A stretch of 5,682 bases of DNA from Propionibacteriaceae bacterium. Lineage in GTDB: Bacteria > Actinomycetota > Actinomycetes > Propionibacteriales > Propionibacteriaceae. A program made the translations under genes and the position numbers. Below the pieces are notes generated by a model that saw only the letters and a list, made by a program, of their open reading frames with translations, ran no database searches and was not told the origin of the DNA. Below, piece by piece: positions 1 to 4,887 of the stretch; the first letter of the stretch is position 1; each line of letters begins with the position of its first letter. The DNA is taken from contig WRJP01000119.1 in NCBI GenBank assembly GCA_009778535.1, forward strand, positions 1 through 5,682, read 5' to 3'.

Positions 1-32
1 CGTTGCCCAATTGAGCGCGAAACTCCGGTCAT
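1..32 (-). CDS. 5' end of a leftward gene, product unknown (partial)
   Basis: Only the first ten codons are in the window: an ATG at 32-30 reads MTGVSRSIGQ and stays open to the edge. The start is supported by a purine-rich AGAAGGA ribosome binding site at 46-40 on the minus strand, seven bases before the ATG. The gene is divergent from the TetR gene, and the palindromic operator candidate at 73-90 lies about 40 bases upstream of its start, so it may share the repressor. An N-terminus ending in Ile-Gly-Gln resembles the start of molybdopterin-binding large subunits of the xanthine/CO dehydrogenase family, but ten residues cannot establish a family. The existence of the gene is moderately supported; its function is unknown. 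Confidence 0.45.
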   Translation of the reverse strand, partial: MTGVSRSIGQ

Positions 33-39
33 GCGCTGA

Positions 40-46
40 TCCTTCT
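40..46 (-). promoter_or_regulatory. Ribosome binding site of the leftward gene
   Basis: The minus strand reads AGAAGGA here, with seven bases before the ATG at 32-30. Match and spacing are good, and this is the main reason for believing that a gene leaves the window to the left. Confidence 0.45.
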
Positions 47-72
47 ATCAACCCTGCCGCTTGAACAATTAA

Positions 73-90
73 CAACCGGCCAGCCGGTTG
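73..90. promoter_or_regulatory. Palindromic operator candidate, site 1 (TetR-type)
   Basis: CAACCGGC-CA-GCCGGTTG is a perfect inverted repeat with 8-base arms and a 2-base centre, the size and symmetry expected of a TetR-family operator. A related sequence at 1180-1195, just before the MaoC/ligase operon, matches the central 16 bases at 13 positions. The site lies between the leftward gene start and the TetR gene, but 255 bases from the latter, so it is better placed to control the leftward gene. That the TetR protein at 346-1005 binds it is an inference. Confidence 0.6.
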
Positions 91-105
91 CCTTTGCGTA
101 GAACT

Positions 106-237
106 AACAATGGCACCAATTTGCTTTCCGCACAAGGGTTTGCGCCGTTATCTATTCGAGATGTTTCAAAACGCATGGGTGGAATGGTCGATTCTGCGCG
201 AAACACCATGACCACGCAGGGCAGCGGCATTGCATAG
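106..237 (+). pseudogene. Relic of a TetR-family helix-turn-helix domain
   Basis: A frame open from 73 to the TAG at 235-237 has no convincing start codon. It encodes LLSAQGFAPLSIRDVSKRMG at 121-180, which has the pattern of TetR helices 1-3: hydrophobic pair, Gly-aromatic, Ser-Ile-Arg-Asp-Val and a recognition-helix Gly. Aligned without gaps to the intact repressor downstream (its AQLFDSNGYAETSLRDISTAAG region), about 8 of 22 residues are identical and several more are conservative. After the second Gly the reading no longer resembles a TetR protein: no Tyr-x-x-Phe of helix 4 follows, and the frame stops 19 codons later. The other frames after this point are also unconvincing. The likeliest reading is a decayed, internally broken copy of another TetR gene, not a duplicate of the intact one. 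A chance resemblance is possible, because only about 20 residues carry the signal. Confidence 0.5.
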
Positions 238-242
238 GGCAC

Positions 243-248
243 TATACT
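243..248 (+). promoter_or_regulatory. Possible -10 box for the TetR gene
   Basis: TATACT lies about 100 bases before the TetR start. No good -35 sits at 16-18 bases (GGCAGC at best), so this is a weak call based on the -10 hexamer alone. Confidence 0.3.
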
Positions 249-345
249 GCTATCTTGTCCGTGGAGGCCAGGCTTGATCTCGCGCAGCGCTGCGACAAAT
301 TGGTGGGTTGTGTGACAAAGCTGTGGTGGGACTTAATAAACACGA

Positions 346-1005
346 ATGGAGCCACCAGTGACTGCTGTCAACACCGCAGGGGATGTCTTTGACACGTTTA
401 GCGACAAAAAGCGTAGGGCAGTCGATGCCGTCGCCACAGCTGCTGCGCAGTTATTTGATAGCAACGGTTATGCAGAGACGAGTCTGCGCGATATTTCGAC
501 TGCGGCCGGACTCAGCAAGGGCGGCATCTACCATTATTTTTCCAATAAACACGAAATCTTGTTCTACATTTTAGATCGCTACCTCGACGTACTGCACTAC
601 AAGGTGGCAGATGAACTCAAGAAATTTGACGATCCCAAGGACAAGCTCAGGTTCTTTTTAGACCGGCACCTGCGCATCTATCTGGAACGAATGCCAGAAG
701 GTGGCGGATTCTTAAACCACGTACGCGACTTGCCGCAACGCGAACTGCGATGCATCATCAAAAAGCAAAAGGACTACGTTGCAATCTTGACGCAAATCCT
801 GGCAGAGATGACCGAGCCGGAAAGTTCCAATGCCAAACTCAAAGCAGTGTCGTATTTCATCTTCGGTCTTTACAACTCGATCATGCAATGGTACGACCCG
901 GCCGGAGACGTCCCTATCGCCGAGGCATCCGAGATGTGCTACCAACTTTTGATCGATGGCTGGGACTCGTTATCTTCTTCGGAATTGTTGCAACAGTCCG
1001 CATAA
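346..1005 (+). CDS. TetR/AcrR-family transcriptional repressor
   Basis: This is a DNA-binding repressor that should act as a dimer and release DNA on binding a small ligand. The 219 residues fit the family. Residues 1-20 look disordered. The TetR_N helix-turn-helix spans about 23-70, with TSLRDISTAAGLSKGGIYHYF (45-65) as helices 2-4 and the characteristic Tyr-His-Tyr-Phe. The rest is an alpha-helical ligand/dimer domain; near its end, YFIFGLYNSIMQWYDPAGD (170-188) resembles the conserved Gly-x-x-Asn...Trp-Tyr-x-Pro segment of repressors of fatty-acid and steroid catabolism. The start is uncertain: ATG 346 has no clear ribosome binding site, whereas GTG 358 has GGAG six bases upstream, giving 215 residues. 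The gene lies just upstream of a MaoC/acyl-CoA ligase operon on the same strand, and that operon is its likely target through the palindromes at 73-90 and 1180-1195. The ligand is unknown; an acyl-CoA made by the operon is the natural guess. Confidence 0.93.
   Translation: MEPPVTAVNTAGDVFDTFSDKKRRAVDAVATAAAQLFDSNGYAETSLRDISTAAGLSKGGIYHYFSNKHEILFYILDRYLDVLHYKVADELKKFDDPKDKLRFFLDRHLRIYLERMPEGGGFLNHVRDLPQRELRCIIKKQKDYVAILTQILAEMTEPESSNAKLKAVSYFIFGLYNSIMQWYDPAGDVPIAEASEMCYQLLIDGWDSLSSSELLQQSA
348..351 (+). promoter_or_regulatory. Ribosome binding site favouring the GTG start at 358
   Basis: GGAG overlaps the ATG at 346 and lies six bases before GTG 358. It argues that translation of the repressor may begin at 358, since ATG 346 has only a weak G-rich stretch further upstream. 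Confidence 0.35.
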
Positions 1006-1021
1006 CGCAGCCAATCAGCGC

Positions 1022-1055
1022 CTTGGTTTTCCCAAGACGTGAATCGCCTTTCACG
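1022..1055 (+). terminator. Two small hairpins after the TetR gene
   Basis: CTTGG/CCAAG (1022-1026 with 1032-1036) and CGTGAA/TTCACG (1038-1043 with 1050-1055) form two adjacent short stem-loops 17 bases after the TetR stop codon. Neither is followed by a T-tract, so they are weak candidates for a terminator or mRNA 3' end. The following promoter suggests the operon is transcribed separately from the repressor gene. Confidence 0.3.
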
Positions 1056-1095
1056 CTCCAGATGGGCTCTGCATGCGGCCGTTTTGTTGTTTGGC

Positions 1096-1134
1096 AAAAA
1101 AATAGGGCGGCTTGCGTCCAAAAACGTCCGAAAA
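1096..1134 (+). promoter_or_regulatory. Phased A-tracts upstream of the operon promoter
   Basis: A run of seven A (1096-1102) is followed by an imperfect 10-base tandem repeat, CGTCCAAAAA then CGTCCGAAAA (1115-1134, 9 of 10 identical). A-tracts in step with the helix just before a -35 box are known to bend DNA and can act as UP-like elements. That they do so here is an inference. Confidence 0.35.
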
Positions 1135-1138
1135 CATC

Positions 1139-1166
1139 TTGACATCACCGGGGAAGAATGTAGAGT
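1139..1166 (+). promoter_or_regulatory. Sigma-70-type promoter of the MaoC/ligase operon
   Basis: A perfect -35 hexamer TTGACA (1139-1144) is followed after 16 bases by TAGAGT (1161-1166, four of six matches to TATAAT). Transcription would start near 1173, which puts the operator candidate at 1180-1195 in the first transcribed bases and leaves a leader of about 40 bases. The -10 box is the weak part of the call. Confidence 0.5.
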
Positions 1167-1179
1167 AACCGCATAAACA

Positions 1180-1195
1180 AACCGACCAACCGGCT
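1180..1195. promoter_or_regulatory. Operator candidate, site 2 (TetR-type)
   Basis: AACCGACCAACCGGCT matches the core of the palindrome at 74-89 (AACCGGCCAGCCGGTT) at 13 of 16 positions, and the three differences are all transitions. Its own symmetry is only partial, so it may be the weaker site. It lies directly downstream of the promoter at 1139-1166 and ends 21 bases before the ATG at 1217, a position where a bound repressor would block transcription. The TetR protein encoded upstream is the obvious candidate to bind it. Confidence 0.55.
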
Positions 1196-1201
1196 TGGAC
1201 T

Positions 1202-1207
1202 AGAAGG
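1202..1207 (+). promoter_or_regulatory. Ribosome binding site deciding the first MaoC start
   Basis: AGAAGG abuts the ATG at 1208 with no spacer but sits nine bases before the ATG at 1217, so 1217 is the more plausible start. Confidence 0.5.
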
Positions 1208-1216
1208 ATGGTGAGG

Positions 1217-1741
1217 ATGGAAGCATCGTTGCTTGATGAGATGGGATGGGTGCCCTACATCGGTAGTAAGTACGCGCCGCATACGGGGGAGCCAGTCACA
1301 GCTCGTGACATCCGCCGCTACGCGCTCGCTATTGACGACATTAACCCGATTTTCTTTGACCGTGAGGCGGCAAAGAAAGGTAAATATGGCGGACTAGCTG
1401 CGCCGTTGAACTACTTTAGTTGGTCAGTGGGCGTGCCTGGCGCGGAGAAACCGACCAGCGAGTTAGGCGAGGACGGGCTCTCCTCTTTCGTGGGTGTCCC
1501 CGAGATTCCAAATGCCTTTGATCTTGGCTGGATGCGCGGCGGAGAGGAAATTGAGCACTTCAAGCCCGTTTACGAGGGTGACTGTGTCACCGTGACCGGC
1601 GAAGTCGTCGATATGAAAGAGAAGCACGGAAAGAGCGGAACACTCATTTTTGTGACTTCTGTCTTTGAATACCGGAATCAAGACGGCGACCTGTTGGTCA
1701 AACACACCGTCACCATGATTGCTACACCGAGAAAGGACTGA
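1217..1741 (+). CDS. MaoC-like hotdog protein, FAS1-type N-terminal dehydratase domain (probable hydratase subunit)
   Basis: This 174-residue protein is probably one subunit of an enoyl-CoA hydratase. VTARDIRRYALAIDDINPIF (27-46) followed by Tyr-Gly-Gly and Ala-Pro (57-63) is the signature of the MaoC_dehydrat_N (FAS1_DH) family: a helix-forming stretch, Asp-x-Asn-Pro, then the Gly-Gly-x-x-Ala-Pro turn. A second conserved block, EIEHFKPVYEGDCVTVTGEV (111-130), is the usual strand-turn-strand with Gly-Asp. The single hotdog domain is a normal length for a split subunit. The catalytic His of hydratases is replaced by Phe46, while Asp41 is kept. ATG 1217 is preferred over 1208 because of ribosome binding site spacing. 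The next MaoC gene begins four bases after the stop, which suggests translational coupling and a 1:1 complex, as in the ChsH2/ChsH1 heteromer of mycobacterial cholesterol degradation. The substrate is unknown. Confidence 0.88.
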   Translation: MEASLLDEMGWVPYIGSKYAPHTGEPVTARDIRRYALAIDDINPIFFDREAAKKGKYGGLAAPLNYFSWSVGVPGAEKPTSELGEDGLSSFVGVPEIPNAFDLGWMRGGEEIEHFKPVYEGDCVTVTGEVVDMKEKHGKSGTLIFVTSVFEYRNQDGDLLVKHTVTMIATPRKD

Positions 1742-1745
1742 CGAA

Positions 1746-2186
1746 ATGAGTGATCAAGTCTTTTTTGAAGATGTGGCTGTTGGGCAGGAGATTCCTTTAC
1801 TTACAAAATCAGTAAACACAGTGAACATCAACATGTACTGCGCTGTCGTCTGGCTGATGGATCGCATACATTTTGACTATCCGTTCTCAGTAGAACGACG
1901 TGGTCTGCCAAACATCGTGGCTCCAGGAAATATGGCTTGCGACTATTACACGCAACTCCTCAATGACTGGATTGGCGATCAAGGCGTACTCAAAAAGCTT
2001 ACAGTCCAATACCGTAACTTCATGCTGCCGGGGAACACCCTGTCGTGTGGTGGCCGCATCACGGCTGTGGAAGCAAACGGTGTGACCGGAACAGTTGACT
2101 TGGAGCTTTGGATAAAGAACGAGGACGGAGTTACTTGCGTCCCAGGAACAGCTCGAATCGAACTTCCGGCTCGCGCTAATCAGTAA
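1746..2186 (+). CDS. MaoC-like hotdog protein, second subunit of the hydratase pair
   Basis: This 146-residue single-hotdog protein is the likely partner of the preceding subunit. The opening FFEDVAVGQEIP (6-17) is typical of MaoC-type hydratases. RIHFDYPFS (40-48), then Gly-Leu-Pro (53-55) and Ala-Pro-Gly (59-61), matches the Arg-Ile-His-Tyr-Asp motif seen in HTD2 and mesaconyl-C4-CoA hydratase relatives, with His42 as the expected catalytic base. The acidic partner normally five residues before the His is Leu37; Asp39 is nearby but not in the usual place. The later stretch, with Leu-Asn-Asp-Trp (72-75) before the next strands, resembles ChsH1-type subunits. ATG 1746 has GAAAGGA at 1731-1737, inside the end of the previous gene. 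An upstream TTG at 1719 would add nine residues but has less support. The gene is co-transcribed with its neighbours. Confidence 0.88.
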   Translation: MSDQVFFEDVAVGQEIPLLTKSVNTVNINMYCAVVWLMDRIHFDYPFSVERRGLPNIVAPGNMACDYYTQLLNDWIGDQGVLKKLTVQYRNFMLPGNTLSCGGRITAVEANGVTGTVDLELWIKNEDGVTCVPGTARIELPARANQ

Positions 2187-2225
2187 AAATCAGAATAAGA
2201 AAAGTTCAATGATGAGAGGGCTCTT

Positions 2226-3917
2226 ATGACAGAACCAAATGAAACTATGTTGTACGAGAGGATTATCGACAACGCGTGGGCATACAACACAGCGCAGGCG
2301 CTATTCCGCGAGACGTGTGTGCTGAAGGCCGACAAGATCGCAATCCACTACAAGGATGAAACGATTACGTACAAGGAATTCCAGGTGCGTGTCGATCAGT
2401 TGACGCAGGCGCTTATGGACATGGGCGTCGGCAAGGGAGACGTCGTCGGTATGTTGCCGTCGCCGACTCCAGAACATGCCGCAGTATGGTTTGCGGCACT
2501 ACAGGCTGGCGCAATCATCAACCCGCTCAACTTGCTGTGGGATCGTGAGGCGCTAGCGGCCATCATGAAGCGCAACAAGATCAAGGTTGTATTCACGGTT
2601 GGACAATACAACAAGGTTGATTACATCGAGCGGCTGTTGCAGTGCTACGGCGAGACGGACGACAACACGGCAGTCACCTGCCCGCGTCCAGAAATCGTGA
2701 TCGTCAGCGAAGACACTGGCGTTGTGCCGGACGAACTGCCGACTGGTTTCGTGCGGCTAAGCGAATGGCAGGCCAAGCCCGAGGCCATCAATGTGGCTGC
2801 TATCGAAGAGCGCGTTGCGTCTGTCGATTGGTCGGAGATTCAGTACATCTGCATGTCGTCAGGCAGCACCGGATTGCCGAAGTCTGGACTGTGGAACCAC
2901 CGTTCCCCGCTGTCCACTTCACACTTCCTGGCTGTGAACCTTGGTATCAAGGCGACCTACCGCTGGATGAACATGTCTCCGTTCTTCCACAACAGTGGCA
3001 TGACCTTCGAGATTCTCATGGGTCTGTGCTATGCCGGTCTTGAGACCTATCTTGACGAGAGGTTCGATCCCGAAAATGCAGCGAATCTAATTCAGGACAA
3101 CGGCATTGAAGCTACGTTCGGCTTCGGCGCAAATGTCATGGCCTTGCATGGTGCGAAGAGCTACAACCACGAGAAGTTCCAGGTTAAGAGCTTCTTCTAT
3201 GCTGGCCTACCGAAGATGTGGAGCATCGTTCGCGGCCTGGTTCAACCGAATACCAGAATCATGGGTCTGTATGCGCAGACCGAAAATGGTCCGGCCGTTA
3301 CGTTCCACGAGCCAGGCAACATCAACGAGGATTCACGTTGGTGGAACCACGGTCGTCCACTCGGCGGCGTCGAGATGCAAATTCGTGACGTTGACACCGG
3401 TGAAGTGCTGCGTGAGGGCGAAGGTGGCCAGATTTGGTACAAGAGTCCTTACCTGTTCCAGGGCTATCTGCAAGAAGACGGCAGTATTGAGCTTCCGTTG
3501 GACGAGGATGGTTTCTTTGCCAGTGGCGACTACGGTGTCATGAAGCATGGTTTCTTGACCTGGATGGAGCGCATGGGCGGCGTTGTGAAGTCCGGTGGCG
3601 AGAATGTGGTGTTGGCAAGAGTGACCGACAACATGTTGGAGTTGTTCAAGGACGACTTCGGCGCAATGGTTGCTGTGGCAGTTCCCGATGATTATTGGGG
3701 CGACCGTGTCGTCGCAGTCGGCCTACAGCCGAAGAATCCGGGCGCTATCAGCGACGAAGAGTTCCGTGCACGCTGCAAGGAGCGTTTGTCGAACTATGAG
3801 ATTCCGCGTAACCTCGTCGAATTCCCTGGCCCGATGCCTTGGACGCCTGAGGGTAAGCAAGACTTCAAGACATTGAAGAATTTTGCTATCGAGAATGTTG
3901 ATACTTCGGTACGGTAA
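2226..3917 (+). CDS. Class I adenylate-forming acyl-CoA synthetase (AMP-dependent CoA ligase)
   Basis: The enzyme should convert a carboxylic acid, ATP and CoA to an acyl-CoA, AMP and pyrophosphate in the cytoplasm. The 563 residues are normal for the family. The phosphate-binding loop is ICMSSGSTGLPK (208-219). The A5 motif is GLYAQTENGP (347-356, usual Tyr-Gly-x-Thr-Glu with Ala instead of Gly). The A7 motif is Ser-Gly-Asp (433-435). The C-terminal lobe holds KSGGENV (455-461) and ends with PWTPEGK (538-544), where Lys544 is the expected adenylation lysine. In the hinge motif the usual Asp is Gly451, and the usual Pro-x-Glu after Asn-Val is Leu463-Ala-Arg465. The ATG has GAGAGGG five bases upstream. 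It follows the second MaoC gene by 39 AT-rich bases without a terminator, so it is the third gene of the operon. The substrate is not readable; a medium or long, branched or cyclic acid fits the hydratase context. Confidence 0.92.
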   Translation: MTEPNETMLYERIIDNAWAYNTAQALFRETCVLKADKIAIHYKDETITYKEFQVRVDQLTQALMDMGVGKGDVVGMLPSPTPEHAAVWFAALQAGAIINPLNLLWDREALAAIMKRNKIKVVFTVGQYNKVDYIERLLQCYGETDDNTAVTCPRPEIVIVSEDTGVVPDELPTGFVRLSEWQAKPEAINVAAIEERVASVDWSEIQYICMSSGSTGLPKSGLWNHRSPLSTSHFLAVNLGIKATYRWMNMSPFFHNSGMTFEILMGLCYAGLETYLDERFDPENAANLIQDNGIEATFGFGANVMALHGAKSYNHEKFQVKSFFYAGLPKMWSIVRGLVQPNTRIMGLYAQTENGPAVTFHEPGNINEDSRWWNHGRPLGGVEMQIRDVDTGEVLREGEGGQIWYKSPYLFQGYLQEDGSIELPLDEDGFFASGDYGVMKHGFLTWMERMGGVVKSGGENVVLARVTDNMLELFKDDFGAMVAVAVPDDYWGDRVVAVGLQPKNPGAISDEEFRARCKERLSNYEIPRNLVEFPGPMPWTPEGKQDFKTLKNFAIENVDTSVR

Positions 3918-3960
3918 CGAATCACTTAGCTATCCCCTTGACAGGGTCTAGTAAAAAGTA

Positions 3961-4018
3961 GCAGCTGTCGCCTCAGCGACATGGCCAGGACGGTCATGTT
4001 CGTTGGGGCGACAGTTGT
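3961..4018. terminator. Long hairpin between convergent genes; probable bidirectional terminator
   Basis: Bases 3961-3986 pair with 3992-4018 around the 5-base loop AGGAC, giving 26 pairs with one bulged T at 3999. Five pairs are G-T, and these are G-U only in the plus-strand RNA, so the fold is best as the 3' end of the acyl-CoA synthetase mRNA. The core CTGTCGCC/GGCGACAG (3965-3972 with 4007-4014) is perfect in both directions. On the minus strand the arm is followed by TACTTTTTAC (3960-3951), a usable U-tract, so a rho-independent terminator for the lipoate-ligase-like gene is likely; that gene's stop codon (3996-3994) lies inside the hairpin. The plus-strand fold has no clear U-tract. A shorter alternative hairpin, TGTCGC/GCGACA (3966-3971 with 3976-3981), uses the same bases. 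Confidence 0.65.
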
Positions 4019-4713
4019 GTTATGGCCTTGCGTATTGTGTCGATGACGATGGTGGCCGCCTGCGTTATCGAAGTTGTTGGGACGTGGTCGGCTACCGAGC
4101 CGATGGTTACCGGGTTCAGTTCGATGTCTAGTTGCTGATAGCAGTTGGTTAAGAAGTCGGTCACTTTCCGGGAGGGCTGCACGCACAGCAGCGCCGACCA
4201 AGCCCAGCCGTATTTACTGAGTCGTTGTCCAGTTCCGGCGAGTTTTGCGATGCCGGCTACGTTGATGCTCCATGCGCCGTCGCAGTATTCGTTCTCGATG
4301 GAACCGATACGTACTTCGGGTACGCCCAGACGCGCCACCGCTTCACACAGGGCTGCTGCGAGAACAGAAAAACGTTGGTGCAGTTCTGAAGGCGAGTGTT
4401 GTAGGCCAGATAGTAGGTGGATTACTAGCGATCCCTCGTCATATGCCACCAGATGACCGCCAACGTGTCGGATGGTCGGTTCGAAGCCGTAGGTGCGAGC
4501 TGTGGCCAAAGCCTGCTCGATGTTGGGCAGGAGCATGTCCTGACGCGAGAATGCCGCAGTGGGCAGACAGCGTCGTACTAGCAGCGTTGGTTGGGGTGAA
4601 GTTTTGAGCATAGCGAAGCGGTGCTGCACGTCGGCCAAGTCGTAGCTGCCGGACACTGGCACCAGGGAGTATTCAACTTTGAGCGCTGATTGATCGGTGG
4701 TTGCAGTACTCAT
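3994..4713 (-). CDS. Lipoate/biotin-protein-ligase-fold protein (LplA-like)
   Basis: This is a cytoplasmic enzyme of the BPL_LplA_LipB fold, which attaches or transfers lipoyl, octanoyl or related groups to a lysine of an acceptor protein. Of its 239 residues, IRHVGGHLVAYDEGSLVIHL (81-100) corresponds to the Arg-Arg-x-Gly-Gly-Gly-x-x-x-x-Asp ligand-binding loop, here with His87 for the third Gly. ENEYCDGAWSINVAG (140-154) and AKLAGTGQR (156-164) match the Gly-Glu-Tyr-Cys-x-Gly-x-x-Ser-Ile-Asn and Lys-Leu-x-Gly-Thr-x-Gln-Arg blocks; Lys157 is the expected catalytic lysine. This variant is typical of actinobacterial LplA-family proteins, where a salvage ligase and an amidotransferase role are both possible. 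The start has AGGAG at 4724-4720, six bases away. No lipoylated enzyme gene is nearby, so the acceptor is unknown. The last codons form one arm of the terminator hairpin. Confidence 0.82.
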   Translation of the reverse strand: MSTATTDQSALKVEYSLVPVSGSYDLADVQHRFAMLKTSPQPTLLVRRCLPTAAFSRQDMLLPNIEQALATARTYGFEPTIRHVGGHLVAYDEGSLVIHLLSGLQHSPSELHQRFSVLAAALCEAVARLGVPEVRIGSIENEYCDGAWSINVAGIAKLAGTGQRLSKYGWAWSALLCVQPSRKVTDFLTNCYQQLDIELNPVTIGSVADHVPTTSITQAATIVIDTIRKAITQLSPQRT

Positions 4714-4802
4714 ACATCGCTCCTAATCAGCTCGGCGATTTCGGTAGCGTAAACTCTTGGCTCCGGCGTCTGAAATGTCTTGTTGGGAGTTTGTGCTGAA
4801 AA

Positions 4803-4811
4803 AGTATAACA
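4803..4811 (-). promoter_or_regulatory. Extended -10 promoter candidate for the LplA-like gene
   Basis: The minus strand reads TGTTATACT (4811-4803), an extended -10 element (TG-n-TATACT) with five of six consensus bases. No -35 box stands out at the expected distance, which is common for extended -10 promoters. Transcription would begin near 4796, leaving a leader of about 80 bases before the ATG at 4713. The rest of the 174-base gap (4714-4887) shows no convincing gene or strong terminator. Confidence 0.45.
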
Positions 4812-4887
4812 AGGCTCCTGTTCTGCTTAGCATAAAAGACGGTGAGCGGTTGCTGTTCGCCGGACTCTGGCGTTCATGCGTCGGAAG

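Noticed and set aside
180..345. Third-frame continuation of the TetR relic, open through this stretch
   Set aside because: A simple frameshift might have joined the relic to this frame, but its residues lack the helix-4 Tyr-x-x-Phe and Lys-x-x-Leu pattern of TetR proteins, so it was not added to the relic.
750..1142. Alternative-frame plus-strand ORF overlapping the end of the TetR gene
   Set aside because: It overlaps a clear TetR protein in another frame, has no ribosome binding site, and its sequence resembles no protein family; the same holds for the other frames overlapping the ligase and WYL genes.
3938..3943. TTGACA hexamer after the acyl-CoA synthetase stop codon
   Set aside because: No -10-like hexamer lies 16-18 bases downstream and no plus-strand gene follows; the following bases form the long hairpin.
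4710..4826. Open frame of about 38 codons on the minus strand whose TGA overlaps the ATG of the LplA-like gene
   Set aside because: It contains no ATG, GTG or TTG start and spans the candidate promoter. An open stretch of this length is expected by chance often enough.
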